From positions 13,640,001-13,704,000 of the forward strand of contig CM060731.1 in the NCBI GenBank assembly GCA_030704615.1: a DNA stretch of 64,000 bases, in the 5' to 3' direction. Both the position numbers and the translations under genes were made by a program. This document shows, one piece after another, positions 11,826 through 23,770 of this stretch (the first letter of the stretch is position 1; each line of letters opens with the position of its first letter). Source of the stretch: Takakia lepidozioides (lineage: Eukaryota; Streptophyta; Takakiopsida; Takakiales; Takakiaceae). The notes beneath the pieces were generated by a model. The model was not told the origin of the DNA, searched no databases, and saw only the letters and a list, made by a program, of their open reading frames with translations.

Positions 11826-11972
11826 ATGACACCTCCTGAAAGAAGCATAAAATGGTGCCTCTGACTTCATCCCGAGGGACTATTGCCGTCCATTGGATAG
11901 TGGACACTTTGAACCCTAGATCACCTAGGCACAAGATACAAACTTCCATCCGCTAGGCTAACTGCTCTAGTG
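11826..11972 (-). repeat. tRNA-derived SINE (copy 3, different head)
   Basis: On the minus strand GTTAGCCTAGCGGATGG is an A-box-like sequence and GGGTTCAAAGTG, about 45 bases on, is a B-box-like sequence. The left part (CACCTCCTGAAAGAAGC, CTTCATCCCGAGGG) resembles the body of the SINE at 7976-8141. The A/B boxes differ from that copy, suggesting a separate subfamily with another tRNA-like head. Confidence 0.6.
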
Positions 11973-12474
11973 CCTATTTCTTGTATATTGTATGTAATTG
12001 CCACTGTCACATTCTCATCACTTCTTCCACATACTTTGATTCTTATGTATATGAGACAGCATTTGTTATCCTCCAATATTTCATGATTATGCTTAGAATG
12101 AGATCATATTTTATTATTATAAATCCACACCAGGCCGTCATGTCACTTCATCATGAAAACCGCTTCCACTAATACATACTTCAGCAATATATATATTTGC
12201 ATTTATGACTACAGATTTATTTATTCATAATTGTTGTGCTGTCGGGGATACTAACTTTTGATTCAAATCCTCATGTAGATAATATGTGATAATCCTTAAC
12301 TAGCATAAAATGGAATACATCCAAGGTAGATAATTGTGTTTTTCTAGGCATATTCATCGTCAATGTATATATATATATATATAATCATCAAATATTTATT
12401 TATGTTATCAATATAAATAATTGGTACTGTAAATATTAATGACATTATATTGGTTAAATTATAATATAAAAATA
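11973..12474. other. AT-rich unassigned sequence with a TA microsatellite
   Basis: No gene seen. A (TA)n run of about nine units lies at 12365-12383. Base composition is strongly AT up to the point where the decayed retrotransposon begins. Confidence 0.4.
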
Positions 12475-13015
12475 AGGTGGACAAAGGTGGAGGCCTTTCG
12501 GTCCTAGAGAGAAGAAGTTTGCGAAGTTTGCACGCATTCCATGGCCGATGGACATCAGCAAGTTCATGTTTTCATGGGATTGACAAACTACTATCAACGG
12601 TTTATCATGAAGGGATTTAGCAGTGCTCATTGCAAAGGCTCTTTACCAAGTTGATCAAGGTGGATCAATAGTGGCAGTGGGAGAAAGAGCAGGAGCAAGC
12701 ATTTTAAACTCAAGGCCCGGTTGACTTTTGCACATATTCGAGGGAGGCCTTCTAATTACATACGGATTGGAGTATGTTGGGGATTTGAGCAGTAGTACTC
12801 ACACATGTGGATAATAAGGGAAGAGAGTTCATAATGGCATAGTCAGTCGCTCAAACAATGATTATGAGAAGAAATATAGTGCACATGATGATCTAGTGAT
12901 TAGTAAAGAGCTTGATGGTACTAAGAATGTGCATGAAGATGCAGCAATGTTGACACCGGAAAGACAGCAAATCAGTGTGACTACCAAGGAAAGAGATCGG
13001 ATTTTACAAATCGAT
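12475..13015 (+). pseudogene. Decayed RT/RNase H piece of the methyltransferase-type Ty3/gypsy family
   Basis: The plus strand, with many frameshifts, follows the protein of the intact element at 25.3-28.5 kb. It matches the region after the RT active site (tether VESIAQ..., MGLANYY, KLTKVDQEWQWE) and then the RNase H start. Near 12985 it has TTKERDRILQ, which corresponds to TAKERDRILQ downstream of RNase H in the intact copy. Large internal parts are missing. It lies on the opposite strand to the integrase remnant at 14190-14864, so either an inversion occurred or two separate copies are involved. Confidence 0.65.
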
Positions 13016-13223
13016 TAATACATTCTACTACTAACACATTTTGGCAAGTTTTCCGGATTTTCTACCTCACAATTCTTTTGTACATGTAGCTCATCCATTT
13101 GTCACGTAAAATTATAACGATTTTCCACCACTTTTCCCTTTTCAAAACAAAAAACCGTTGTCCAAATAAGATCCTCGTCAAACACAACACTGCTAGCCAA
13201 GGAGGGGGAAGAATATAATACCA

Positions 13224-13930
13224 TGTCGTGCGCATACATATCGCTACACAACTACATCGCTGTCCAAAACCACACAACACATGTGCACACCACACACTAG
13301 TATACCACTAGTCCATCACTAGTCCAGCCATTAGTCCAACCACTAGGCTACAACTAGTCAGTCACTAGGCTGCCACTATGTTGCCCACTATGGCAGTCAC
13401 TAGTCCACACAATGATAAAGAAGAAGAATACAAGCATAAGCTCATGCGAGCTCACAAAGCTGAAGCATAAACTCATGCATATATAAACTCATCACTCAAA
13501 TACAAGTCAAGCCAAGTGCACCCCACGCCATGGGGAATCCACACTACGGCGCCATAGCTAGGCGCGGTGAGGTTCAACTCGAGAAAGATGAGCCTCCCGC
13601 TCTTGCCGTGAAGATAACCACTCCAGGGCATAAATCTGCCTTGACCCCTGGATTGACACTTGGGCCAATCCCAAATGTCAATATGTAAAAGCTAGCTATT
13701 TCTTAGCTAGTTTCACACTAATGGTAAATAACTTGACAGTTGTCGTGTGCATACATATCGCTACACAACTACATCGTTGTCCAAAACCACACAACACATG
13801 TGCACACCACACACTAGTATATCACTAGTCCATCATTAGTCCAACCACTAGTCCAACCACTAGGCTACAACTAGTCAGTCACTAGGCTGCGTACTATGCT
13901 GCCCACCATGGCAGTCACTAGTCCACACAA
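13224..13930 (-). repeat. LTR-like unit of the same family, with terminal direct repeats
   Basis: The unit consists of a 189-bp segment (13224-13412), a 326-bp core (13413-13738) and a second 190-bp copy of the first segment (13741-13930). All three start TG and end CA or CAA. The same three-part layout is found at 24566-25089. Immediately to the right, read on the minus strand, is a purine-rich tract (GGGGGGCGA) that fits a polypurine tract, so I take this as the 3' LTR region of the minus-strand element whose integrase remnant follows. Confidence 0.6.
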
Positions 13931-14189
13931 TCGCCCCCCTAGCTGGTGCTTAGGTCCATCTAAATCCAGGTAGCCACAAGATGTGATAGTGACCATAGCC
14001 TCACTAAGTCCTCCACCACTGTCCCTACTACACTCAAACTCGATAGATCAAGAGGCCGGGTGCAAGAGTTGCCCCATCGTTAGTTGCCGTCTTGCAACCT
14101 GTGAACTTGAGCCTGGGATCTCGTGTATTGACTCCTATGAGCTTGGCCTCCCATGTCTTATTAGCTGCCTCTAGTCATGTCCACTGCCA

Positions 14190-15000
14190 CTATCCCAAGT
14201 AGTGTGGACATAACCAATCTCCATCAGGAACCCTCTCAAGAGGTGGTGTCAAGCATCCCATATGCCAACCTCTTGAGCATCGATCACACACCAGTATGGT
14301 GGCTGCCCCTTTGGCAGACCCACAGAGCATGCACCTCAAACCTGCAGGTACCACTGCCAAGTTTGGGTCAACTCTGTCATCGACATTGGGAAGGTGACAT
14401 GGCCCACAATTACGCACATGGTCTTTCCAAGTCATGCCATCCCGACCTTCCAAGATCAGGACTCCTGAGGGCAACACCTCTCGAATCCTCAGAATAACAC
14501 GCCCTGCAGTGACATCCAGGGTCGTAGGAGCAGTCTGCTGCAAATAAACATAGTCACCAGGGCTAAACCTCCGAACCCCAGGACGATATCCTCCACCACG
14601 TATAGTGGCATACCTCAATGTATCACGGTGTTGTGCAATGGCAAGGTTCTCAAAAGCCATGGGCATGACTTTCTTGAACAACTCTGCACGCTGATCACAT
14701 GCATGTATCCACACGTCCAGATTGTCAAGGTTAAGGACTTGAGCAGTGTCCCTACGAATGGCTGTAGGCAAATTCGGCTCTCGGCCAAAGAGAAGGATAT
14801 ATGGTGAGAAGGAGGCAAGTGATGCTTGTTTGCTGAACCTGTAGCCCATGGCTAACCAAGGCACCTGAAGATCCCAATCTCCTAGGTGTCCCTTCTACAA
14901 GCCATACTTGCGCAAACCCCTCTTCACCGTCCGAACAAGTCTTTCTGCCAAGCCATCGACCTCAGGATGATCCCGAGAAGTGGTGCGGTGGTCTATCAAC
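14190..15000 (-). pseudogene. Truncated integrase C-terminus with PHD finger
   Basis: The 224-codon frame (14190-14864), plus further similarity up to 15000, matches the C-terminal integrase and PHD region of the element at 25349-27208 at a level of about 85-90 percent by eye. The PHD motif retains CMLCG, CDRCSRGWHMGC and DWLC, but the final zinc ligand Cys is replaced by Tyr (CPHY). Similarity to the intact element stops abruptly at 15000, at the base where a CACTA-like terminus begins. This copy shows that the PHD finger belongs to the family and is not a peculiarity of one insertion. Confidence 0.85.
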
Positions 15001-15885
15001 ACTAGAAAAAAAAACACAGAATAACCACTCATTTTGAGTGGTAAAAGACACTAAACCACTCTGGCCCCAGAGTGATGAAGAACCAGTGGATTAGGACAAG
15101 TGAGTGGTAAAAGACATTATGTGGCATCAGTGGTTAAAGGACAATGGTTCGAACCACTCACGTCCGGGTCCACCTGTTCGCCGACATGTCACAGTGGTAA
15201 ATTAACCACTGTGACGTGTAAACTCACCAATGTGACGTGTCAATGATGTGTCACTGAGGTAAACCAACCACTTCTGACGTGTCACAGTGGTAAAGTAACC
15301 ACTTCCGTTTTCCAGTGGACACGTAGAAGTCGGTGGTCCGTGGATGATATTGGAGATTATGTTGACACGTGGCGACACTCTCAGCATGGACACGTGTCAT
15401 GTGTCGGTGTTACGAAATGGATGGAGTGAAAAATTCAATGACTTCCGAAACCAATTGTTGAGTGATCGCAAAATGACTCACAGAGTCATTCTATGAAAAT
15501 TGAGAATATACAATATCACTCAAACCATGGTTATGTGAGTGGATGATGTCTCTCAACATGTCATTGGAATTATTACCCACATAGTGGTATCTAAGCTCTT
15601 TGAATCATCCATGGTGTCTCTCTGAGTGGGAACTATGGATTGGAATGATTACTAACAAAATGGTGTGTAAGTGATTAGGAATACCACTGGAGGAATTCAT
15701 ACCACTAATACAGTAATATATAGGTGATTACTTATACCACTACATGAGTGGTAATGGAGGCAATTATGTGTATTTGGCTACTCTTACAGTTTTAAATTAT
15801 ACCACTATTACAGTGGCGTGCAAGTGATTAGGAACATGACTAGAGGAACACATACCACTAGTGTAGTGAAAGAAGTACCATTGGG
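15001..15885. mobile_element. CACTA-like transposon terminus with AGTGG subterminal repeats
   Basis: The block starts CACTAGAAAAAAAAACACAG (from 14999/15001), resembling CACTA-superfamily ends, and interrupts the integrase remnant. Over the next 880 bases ACCACT and its complement AGTGGT occur some twenty times in both orientations, many as short hairpins such as ACCACTCATTTTGAGTGGT. Dense inverted subterminal repeats are typical of CACTA elements. A short block near 15858 (CACTAGTGTAGTG) may be the other end. No transposase lies inside, so the copy would be non-autonomous. Confidence 0.55.
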
Positions 15886-18642
15886 GATTCAAGCTCCACA
15901 AAATAAAATAAAATCCCAGAGAGTAAGTGCTGGAACACTATCAACAAAATCCAGCCATGATAAAAGTCTGAGCCTAACTTCTACACGGCGTCTCCGCATG
16001 CATGCTAGGAACACTTGACCCAGTAGGCATTCACATTTTTGCCTCGATTGTCCCACCATTGACTGGGGTCAGAAAAGTATTCCACAGCTTCAACTGTTAC
16101 CTATTTCTGGATACTTCCCTGTTGTCATATTGGCAGTACCATGTCAAATTCACTCCAAATTATCAAAGGTTCACTCAACCAGCTAACTTGCAGAATTCAA
16201 CACGAAAATTTAGGTATGACTCTGATAACAGGGGAAAACAGGCTGAAATGTGTTGAAGGTGCCTTCATTAGCAGTGTCTTGTTCAATTGTGCTGCTGCCG
16301 CTTATGTTTCCAGTTGACCATCTACCCACGCAGATTTCTTGTAGCTATTGATCCACAGGGAATCAGAAGTAATCTTATGTCTGAAATCCGGTCCTCTTGG
16401 ATGAATCTGGACCTCTATCCCTAGTCTTTTAGCTATCCCTGCCTGACAGTCCTTCAGCTCACACTGACGGCGTGGAGTTCTTCCAACAAATACCCCAACC
16501 CTAATGATGAGAGGGCAAAACAGACTGCCAAAAGGTTGAAGAAGGGTTTTGTCCTTGACCTTGTGTCATGACGCATGGAGATTTAACCGACCATCAACCC
16601 AAAATTCAACCTCGTGTGTGCTGCTTGTGTCTATAATCAGGTAATGTCGGATTGGTCGACTAGACAAGTGTTCATTCCACCGCTTCTCCTCATTCTGTTA
16701 TCTGTTTTTGGATACTTTCCTGCTGACACATCGGCAAAAACTTATCAAGTCACCCCAAACCACCACAGATCCACCCAACAAGCTAATTTACAGCATTCAA
16801 TATGCATCTTAGGGCCGAGACTGATGAGAGGGCAAAACAGGCTGAAATAGGTGGAAGAAGAAGGTGCCCTCGCCACATTATCCACGGACAAATTCAAATC
16901 CACTGGTAGCATAAAATGAATGGTTGATATACACGCCCATTTGAGGGCTTATTCTCCGGGCATTTCCATGTCTACATCCTCACATCTCCCCTACCAACAA
17001 AGTATTCAGAGAAAAAAAAAAAAAAAAAAACATTGTGATGTCAATGGAATGTCCAAAAAGCTTAGCGGACAAGAACACATGTGATATGTCATAAACACCA
17101 CAGGAAAGCCCAAAGAGATAAAGAGGGAGATCAGTACTTTTTTTTTTTGGATGCGAGTGCTGGTGGTGCTGACTGGAGTTGCAATGTTTCTCTCGGCGGC
17201 AATCAGAGTGGCTTTGTCTTTGGCAGTATCAGAAATGTTGGGAGGCAACAATGGAACAATGGGCCTAAAGTCAACAAATCCTGCTCACATACAGTTAGTC
17301 ACCAATAAGAGCCGCTCTTACAACGTCATCCATTAATCTCTTCTATATTGTCTCTGTTCTTGGTCCTGCAGCTTTTCATTGCAAACTCACAATAGTAAAA
17401 TAGATGCGAAATGATAAGGTTGTGCCTCCTGAACCCTTCAGCCTACTGGAAGTGGGCACTTTTTCATTCAAGGTTACAGTACATACTCTATAAATCACTT
17501 ACCTTTACACCATAAGTTAGTTCTAGTCATACAACAGCTTTCTTCATTTAGTTGATCAATACCTCATCGAGCTACTGCTGGTCAGATGAGACTAGAGGGA
17601 AATGAAATCATTATCCTCATCAGGATGCCACATATTTTGGGTTTCATACACTCTCAAGCTTGCTGGACTCATGCTGGGACATGTACAGTCCAGATCCTGG
17701 GGTAAGGAAATACCATGTCCAGATCTTGGGAAACGGGAAAGAAGTGGGCTACTGTTCAGACAACACTTAAGTGGATCATGCACGTGCTAAGCATTTCAAC
17801 ACCTGCAAGCTGACTCTCCCAAGAACCTTGTAAACATCAGGAAGCATACCAAATCATGGTACTAACAGGAGCCAAGAGCCCAGACCAGGTGATTCTGACA
17901 AAGCGGTTGGGCTTGAAGGCATGCTAGTATGCTCATGTCTCCACTTCTTTGAATGCCATGGCTGTTGTATCTTAACAAAACCAGGGGAGCCTAGAAATTG
18001 TGGCCAAGCATGGCAGAAGTAGGCTTAGGGCACCTTTCCATGTGACCCCCAGAAGCTGACGTCATTTAGTCAAGCCTTGGAAATGCCTTGCATTGTGATC
18101 TTTCAACCCTCTCAACACATTATGGGGTGGGGGGTTGGGAGTTGTAAACCGCCGTGGAATCTTGGGCTGTCCATGGGTCCCAGGCAGTATATCCACCCTG
18201 CCATATCAGGTCAGAATCACAGGATAACCGTCATTATTGAAAATAACAGGGTTTCGTCTTCTCGTTAAAGCAATGACCTACACAGGTCTGTCTGTCTCAT
18301 CGAGATGAAGAGACAAGTCTCCCGCGACCTGGCTAAGCGGTGGCAACCCATCACTACCTGGTATCCACAGGTGACAAAAGCAAGGCTCGTCGCCCTTTAT
18401 CCATGGACCATGTATGACCCAGACACTGCCCTATGTTATCCACATGTCACATGGAAAGAGGCGCTTATCAGGAGTAGCTTTCAGCACTCCATCTTCAATC
18501 AGCGGCACCCCATTCAACAAAGTTGTGACGCTCGTGCAAGCCTGGCAGCCCTGGAAAAAAGCAACGAGGTCCACGATGACATCATCAGAGCTGGATTGTC
18601 TTCTACCATGACAACTTCCACATCCTCCACCATAATAGAATC
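15886..18642. other. Unassigned sequence with a local duplication
   Basis: No gene recognised. About 200 bases at 16060-16265 recur, diverged, at 16660-16870; shared phrases are TTTCTGGATACTT/TTTTGGATACTT, ACTTGCAGAATTCAA/ATTTACAGCATTCAA and GGCAAAACAGGCTGAAAT. A poly-A run lies at 17012-17030. Frames of 60-80 codons have no known motif. The plus-strand frame at 18305-18709 runs into the CACTA end and has no recognisable content. Confidence 0.4.
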
Positions 18643-18699
18643 CACTACAGCAAATGGGGGGGGGGGGTTTGCGACGTCAGCCGCGCCTCCACACCCCGC

Positions 18700-19320
18700 G
18701 CGGCACTGAGCTTGCGACGCCAACCCCGCGGAGCATGTTTGCGACGCCGGGCCGTCGCAACCAAACCCCGCGGGTCGCCCCCTGGCGCCGGGGCCAGGCG
18801 GCGACGCCTGGCCGTCGCAACCAAACCCCGCGGGTCGCCCCCTGGCGCCGGGGCCAGGCGGCGACGCCTGGCCGTCGCACGGGTTGATGAAGGGCAAAAG
18901 GCAGCCCTTCCGTGCGACGCACAAGCGTCGCCCCCCAGCGAAAGGTAGAAGGCAGCCTTTTCTGGCGACGGCCGGTCGTCGCACGCCGAAAAAAAAAAAC
19001 CCTGTCTTGCCCCTTCTTTCATCGCAGCCCTTTCTTGCAACGCCATGCCGTTGCATGGTGGCATGAAGGGCAAAAGGCCCCTGCGACGGCCGGGCGTCGC
19101 AAACTGCCCAGTTGCCCTATTCTTGCAAAAAAAAAAAAACAGGTCACAGTTTGCGACGGCTGGCCGTCACCGTTTGCGACCCCCGACCTCATAAATCCAT
19201 TCAAAAAAACAAGTCGCAATTGGCAATGGTTGGCCGTCGCCGTTTGCGACCCCCGGCCTCATAAATCCTAAAAAACGCGTCGCAAGTGGCGACGCGTGGG
19301 GGTTGCAGGCAGCGACGACA
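18700..19320. repeat. CACTA subterminal palindromic repeats and 60-bp tandem units
   Basis: A 60-bp unit is repeated exactly at 18741-18800 and 18801-18860, with a third partial unit to about 18879. Each unit holds GCGACGCCTGGCCGTCGC, an inverted repeat. Further GCGACGGCCGG-CGTCGC hairpins follow near 18963, 19082, 19153 and 19275. Open frames on both strands across this block (for example 18514-19056 minus) arise from the repeat and I do not regard them as genes. Such arrays bind the CACTA-encoded accessory protein in characterised elements; that role here is inference. Confidence 0.8.
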
Positions 19321-19671
19321 GGGCTTTCTAGGTTTAGGTTTAGAGCCTTTGGGGGTTCTTAGTTTTTTTTTTTTTTTCATATGGCACTGGGGTAGGGTGT
19401 TTGTTTTTCTTTATGGTTTAGCTTGTTGTTGTGGACCTTCTTGTAGATTGTGACATTCATTTTGATAATTTTCTTGATACCACATCTGTATGTGTTGCTC
19501 CAACATATTCATTGCATCTGCCTTCTTTCTTGAAAGACTACCAGCCACAGCCATATTTGATCAATCATAGAAATAAAGTACAATGTGCATGTACATGTAC
19601 AATCAATCAAAGGGATGGGTCCAGTTCGGTGCGAGAATTGTTATGTAGCTTTGATTTTGTGTCTAATCAAC

Positions 19672-20481
19672 TTAAACATCATCATCTGGAGCTTCTTCAT
19701 CCTCATCAAGCTGCAAGTCTTCTTGGTCATCGGAGTCATCGTCATAAATGGTCCGGCCCTCAAAAAGCACCTCCGAATCATCCTCCACCTCGTTGTCAAT
19801 GGCCGTGTCTTCGTCTCCTTCTCCAACATCCGTATCTTCTAGAGCTTCATCATATAGGGTCCAGGATGCATTGTTCGGGGCGTCATCATCCTCTTCTACC
19901 CCTCTACCCAACCTCCATCATCAGCATCATTATGACCAATCTCTCCGTCCACCGCAATTGCCTCACCCCATGGAGATCCGAGACCATGATAGATACGTCT
20001 TCCTCTTGGCTGAGCATGCACAACCACCTTCCAATTCCCCCCCTCTTGTTTTGTCATCGGAGAAGAAAACTTGTTCCATGTCTGAAGGCCGTGAAAAAGG
20101 CTCATCGGAGGGACGATGAGTAGGGTTGAGCCTATCTGCATTGACGCGCATGAAACCACAATCATCTTGCACTAGTGTTGCGGAGGGCCACACAAGATGT
20201 GGCTGGAACCACCTTCCCTTGAAGAGAAGAGGTCGGTACCTTGTATGCTGAAGTTGGAGTATGTTCTCAAGCTCTCCAATGTACTCAAGTTTGCTCATAG
20301 TAGGTCGTGTATCTCCCTTGCCCCACACGGAGTTTTGCCAATATGTGGCACACAAGCCAGAATCAAAGGTTGTTTTGCGCTTCATGTCAAGAGCACGAAT
20401 GCGGAAATGACGACCATGAACCCAAACCGCCGTGTATGAGGTCGAGAATTGAGAGGGGCCCCTTGCAATGTCTTGCACCAA
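19672..20481 (-). pseudogene. TNP2 C-terminal part (DUF4216-like) and acidic tail
   Basis: The frame at 19963-20481 contains SKLEYIGELENILQL, LLFKGRWFQP and, after a frame change, WKVVVHAQPRGRRIYH. These follow the order of the DUF4216 region that ends plant TNP2 transposases (an internal tyrosine/aromatic-rich strand, then FKC/FKGxWF, then VVxVxPRG). The frame at 19672-19911 adds an Asp/Glu-rich tail and a stop. The break at about 19990 between the two frames could be an intron or a frameshift. Family placement is secure; function of this copy is doubtful. Confidence 0.7.
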
Positions 20482-21559
20482 ATCTGAAAGTCCAAAGCCA
20501 CTGTTGGAATGAACTTAGAGGCTGCAATTCCATGGGTAAATTTTGTAAAGGAACATTCCGGCGGCCCGCTCCTCGTCGTGGGCGTCTAGTAACCGGCCTT
20601 GGATGGTTCCGCCTCCATGCAAGCGTCTCCTCCTCTCGTTGCTGAACAAGATTATTGTATCTTGCCTCCCACTCATGTATGGATGGGGTGTTCTTCAGTA
20701 TGAAGTCATGCGCTTGCTCAATCACCAAGGTCGGCAATTTTACCCTCTTCAATTTTTTGGGCAAAACGATGTCTTTGGTTCGTGCATCCTCCTCTACTTT
20801 CCACATCCGAGGGGCTTCCTCATCCACCCTTGCCATGTACTCCGTACAATAGAACATAGCTTCTTGCAACGTATACCCCTCCGCCATGCTACCCTCCGGG
20901 TGCTCCATTTGTCTTACAAATCCTTTCAAAGTCTTCATATAACGCTCAAGGAAGTACATCCACCGAGAATGAATGGGGCCGGCAATCGAAGCCTCTTCCA
21001 TTAAGTGCACTTGGATGTCAAAGAAGGAGGGAGGAAGGTGCATCTCCAACATATACATTACCTCCGCCGCCTCTTTCTTCATGCGTGGAAAATCTGCTTC
21101 TTCCAACTCTTTGGAGCAAATCCACATGAACAAGCCTCCCAATCTATAGATTGTCTCACGAACCTCGGGAGTCAATGTCCCACGTACTGCAATGGGCAAG
21201 ATGTCTTGCAATAGATTGTGGTAGTCATGAGACTTCAAACCATGGACCCCGTCTTCTTCGCTGAACTTCGTACGGAGGGATGACCCATAACTAGTTGGTG
21301 TTCGGACAGCACTTATGGTGGCTATCACTTTCTTGTATTCCTCTTTTGTCCATTGCCAAGGTATGCGCCTATACTTCCACCGTACAACACCATTTAGGTC
21401 CACACCATTTTGTTCGGCCCATCGATGGCGCATGCGACCCTGCTCCTCAAGCTCCTTTCTAACACCGAGAGAATCTCCTTTTGCAGCCATTCTTTTCTTT
21501 GCCGGCGTGCCATGAAGAACCCGAAAAAAGGACGAGCAAACATTCTTCTCAATATGCAT
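20387..21559 (-). CDS. TNP2-type CACTA transposase, central part with DUF4218
   Basis: The 390-codon frame is the best preserved transposase segment. It begins HIEKNVCSSFF, the conserved phrase after the catalytic domain of TNP2 proteins. It has GLKSHDYHNLLQDILPIA at about residues 128-145 and later HSRWMYFLERYMKTLKGFVR, both hallmarks of DUF4218, then GYTLQEAMFYCTEYM. In CACTA transposons this protein carries out cut-and-paste transposition in the nucleus. The first codon of the frame is not a real start; it continues an upstream exon or shifted frame (21672-22028). The tail after about residue 285 enters sequence that belongs to a shifted frame. Confidence 0.85.
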   Translation of the reverse strand: MHIEKNVCSSFFRVLHGTPAKKRMAAKGDSLGVRKELEEQGRMRHRWAEQNGVDLNGVVRWKYRRIPWQWTKEEYKKVIATISAVRTPTSYGSSLRTKFSEEDGVHGLKSHDYHNLLQDILPIAVRGTLTPEVRETIYRLGGLFMWICSKELEEADFPRMKKEAAEVMYMLEMHLPPSFFDIQVHLMEEASIAGPIHSRWMYFLERYMKTLKGFVRQMEHPEGSMAEGYTLQEAMFYCTEYMARVDEEAPRMWKVEEDARTKDIVLPKKLKRVKLPTLVIEQAHDFILKNTPSIHEWEARYNNLVQQREEETLAWRRNHPRPVTRRPRRGAGRRNVPLQNLPMELQPLSSFQQWLWTFRFGARHCKGPLSILDLIHGGLGSWSSFPHSCS

Positions 21560-21671
21560 GGGATCTAGAAGATGGCGAATCTTCAGGTCCTACATATATC
21601 CCCACCCACAAAGACTTACACAAAAAAATTTACGTGAAAGTGACAATGCAACGCATACCAAATGTGCAATA

Positions 21672-22028
21672 TCACATGCATGCATATGGATATTGACGGT
21701 GTTTTTGTGGAATATGTACCGCCCAATATGGCAACTCGTAGAAGATTGAAAGTCGTTTCATGTCGGGCACGTCCACTTCACCGTCCGTGCCCCCTTCCAT
21801 CGGTCCTCCCAAAACTGCTCGGACGGTGTCATAGGGGGGGGGGGGGGGGGGACGTACTTCCTCTTTGCCATCAAACAAGTGTTTCTCTCTTCTTCTCCAT
21901 CGATGGCTCATATGAAGAAATTTGCGGTAGTTGGGATACATCATCTTGTGAAAACGGCGGGAGCTATGTGCATCAAGATCATCGCCACAATGCAAGCATA
22001 CATGGTACCCTAGTCTTGTACTACACAT
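21672..22028 (-). pseudogene. TNP2 transposase, catalytic-region fragment
   Basis: This minus-strand frame contains CLHCGDDLDAHSSRRFHKM and HRWRRREKHLFDGKEE. In TNP2 proteins the corresponding stretch (a CxxC followed by KxxxxxHRRFLPxxHxxR and FDGxxE) lies within transposase_21. A G homopolymer at 21834-21850 breaks the frame. It connects to 20387-21559 downstream and to the fragments at 22170-22776 upstream. Confidence 0.75.
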
Positions 22029-22169
22029 CCCGCCACATTAACAAAAACAAAAAGTTGTCATGTGCATGGCCCATAATGCCATCTACCCCACTACGGTGCA
22101 CAAGACTGTCGCCGCTACTTCAATCAATCCCAATCCTCATCGATATTATCTGGCATTGACAAGTGAATG

Positions 22170-22776
22170 TACGCAGGTTGTTCATGGGAAACATAATATA
22201 CCTAGATAATCATGCATTGTCCAAAGCAAGATGTCTCTCATCTGAAAAAATTGTCCGGCCATAGAGTCAAGTGAAGCATCCAATGTCGGGACCCCCCTAT
22301 ATAGCTCCTTAAGTTCATCAACAAGAGGTCGCAAGTACGTGTCCATGTTTGTCACTTGTTTTTTCCCTATGAGACATTCACATCATTGTTTCAATGCTCC
22401 ACCAATATGCAAATTATACTACAAAATAAATTACACGTCTTACTCCATGATTATGTCACTCATCAATATTCCATCCGAATTGCGTCAGAGATCAGAAGTT
22501 TAATGTAAAGTCTAAGGCAATAATAAACATGAAATGAGTACACTCACCTGGCACAATGACAGCCAACATGATATGGTCTTTTTTAATTGAAAGATACGGA
22601 GGGATGTTGTAATTCACCATGGTCACCGGCCAAGTGGAATGAATACATGACTGGACAGAGAATGGGTTGACCCCATCCGAGGAGAAGCCGAGGTGGACAT
22701 GTCGTGGGTCCTCCAAGAGAAAATGCCACATCTCTTCAATATGCCTCCATGCTTGTGAATCTTGTGGCCCGCACAC
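22170..22776 (-). pseudogene. TNP2 transposase, start of transposase_21 domain
   Basis: The frame 22492-22776 reads AWRHIEEMWHFLLEDPRHV, then LGFSSDGVNPFS and STWPVTMVNYNIPPYLSIKK, which is the signature of transposase_21 (D...L/GxxDG.NPF...STWPV...YNLPP). About 140 bases further on, 22170-22355 encodes DTYLRPLVDELKELYRGV and DILLWTMHDYLG, the next conserved block. The gap (22356-22491) has stops and is AT-rich, so an intron there is likely. The Asp in the SSDG motif is one of the expected catalytic residues. Confidence 0.8.
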
Positions 22777-23063
22777 CTTTCCCGGGGGGCTCCGATGCGA
22801 GGCGTGTCATCTCATGAATCTGGCCAATTCGGGGCTTCGGTATTGTGCCCTCAATCGCGGGATCATCGGAAAGTAATGCATTTTCTAGGATGAAATACCC
22901 CACGCCCCCCACATATAATCATCCCATTAGCACACATAATACAACACCCTTATGTCTTTCCCTTTATGCAGCCTCTATGAATGGTCAAAACCGAACGTCG
23001 CTCCTTCCACTCCTCACTCACTCCTTCCAAAACCACAATCAGATCTTGCATGAGTACTACTCT

Positions 23064-23734
23064 CTAAACCCTAAACTTTGTGGAATACACTTTACATACA
23101 TTGAGAAGATTAAAGAAATTAATGTCCATGCGAGGGGGGAATGACGCTTTTACCTTGCGTGGTACTTTTTTCCCTTGGACATCATCCCGATATCGGTCTT
23201 TCTTGCACTTTGGGCACTTGGTGAGATGCGAATCCTCTCCGTAGTATAGGGTTTTATCACATGGACATGCATGAAAAATCTTATAGCCAATCCCCACAGA
23301 GTCCAAGACTTCGCGTGCCTCTTTCCGCGACCGTGGCATCTTGGGTTTCAAGTGTGGAGCAAGGATATAGTCTGCAATAGTTCGCATTATGGCAGACATC
23401 ACAACATTACTTATGCCAAATCGAATTTGAAGATTGAGCAAAAGTAAGATTGTTGAAAGTCGACTCACTTTCGCCCATTCGTACAAGGGAGTTCTCGCCT
23501 TCCTCTCCATGTCATTTGAGGGGACCATTTCAAGATCATCGATTGGCCGGGTTCCCTCTTCATGGGATGCATCAGCGCCCACATGATGCATTAAGATATC
23601 CTCCATGGCTTGCACATCCTCCTGGTTAATTCCATGTTCATTGTTGTTGTCACTGTCACTGTCACTGTCATCGTCATCATCGTCCGGTACCGTGGGGGCG
23701 GCGTCTCGCCCACAGCTCCCACAAGATCCAGCAG

Positions 23735-23770
<36 letters not shown>

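Noticed and set aside
12365-12384. TATA promoter element
   Set aside because: It is a (TA)n microsatellite in AT-rich DNA with no gene next to it.
15120-15165. Possible tRNA or SINE: TGGCATCAGTGG followed by GGTTCGAACC
   Set aside because: The two boxes are only about 15 bases apart, too close for a tRNA or SINE promoter, and lie within the AGTGG repeat block.
18514-19271. Overlapping frames of up to 180 codons at the CACTA left end
   Set aside because: They lie on both strands in all frames over a CG-rich palindromic tandem repeat, which lacks stop codons by composition.
20387-21559. Host gene with DUF4218
   Set aside because: The preceding and following TNP2 blocks are in order on the same strand and a CACTA terminus lies at 18643, so it is transposase.
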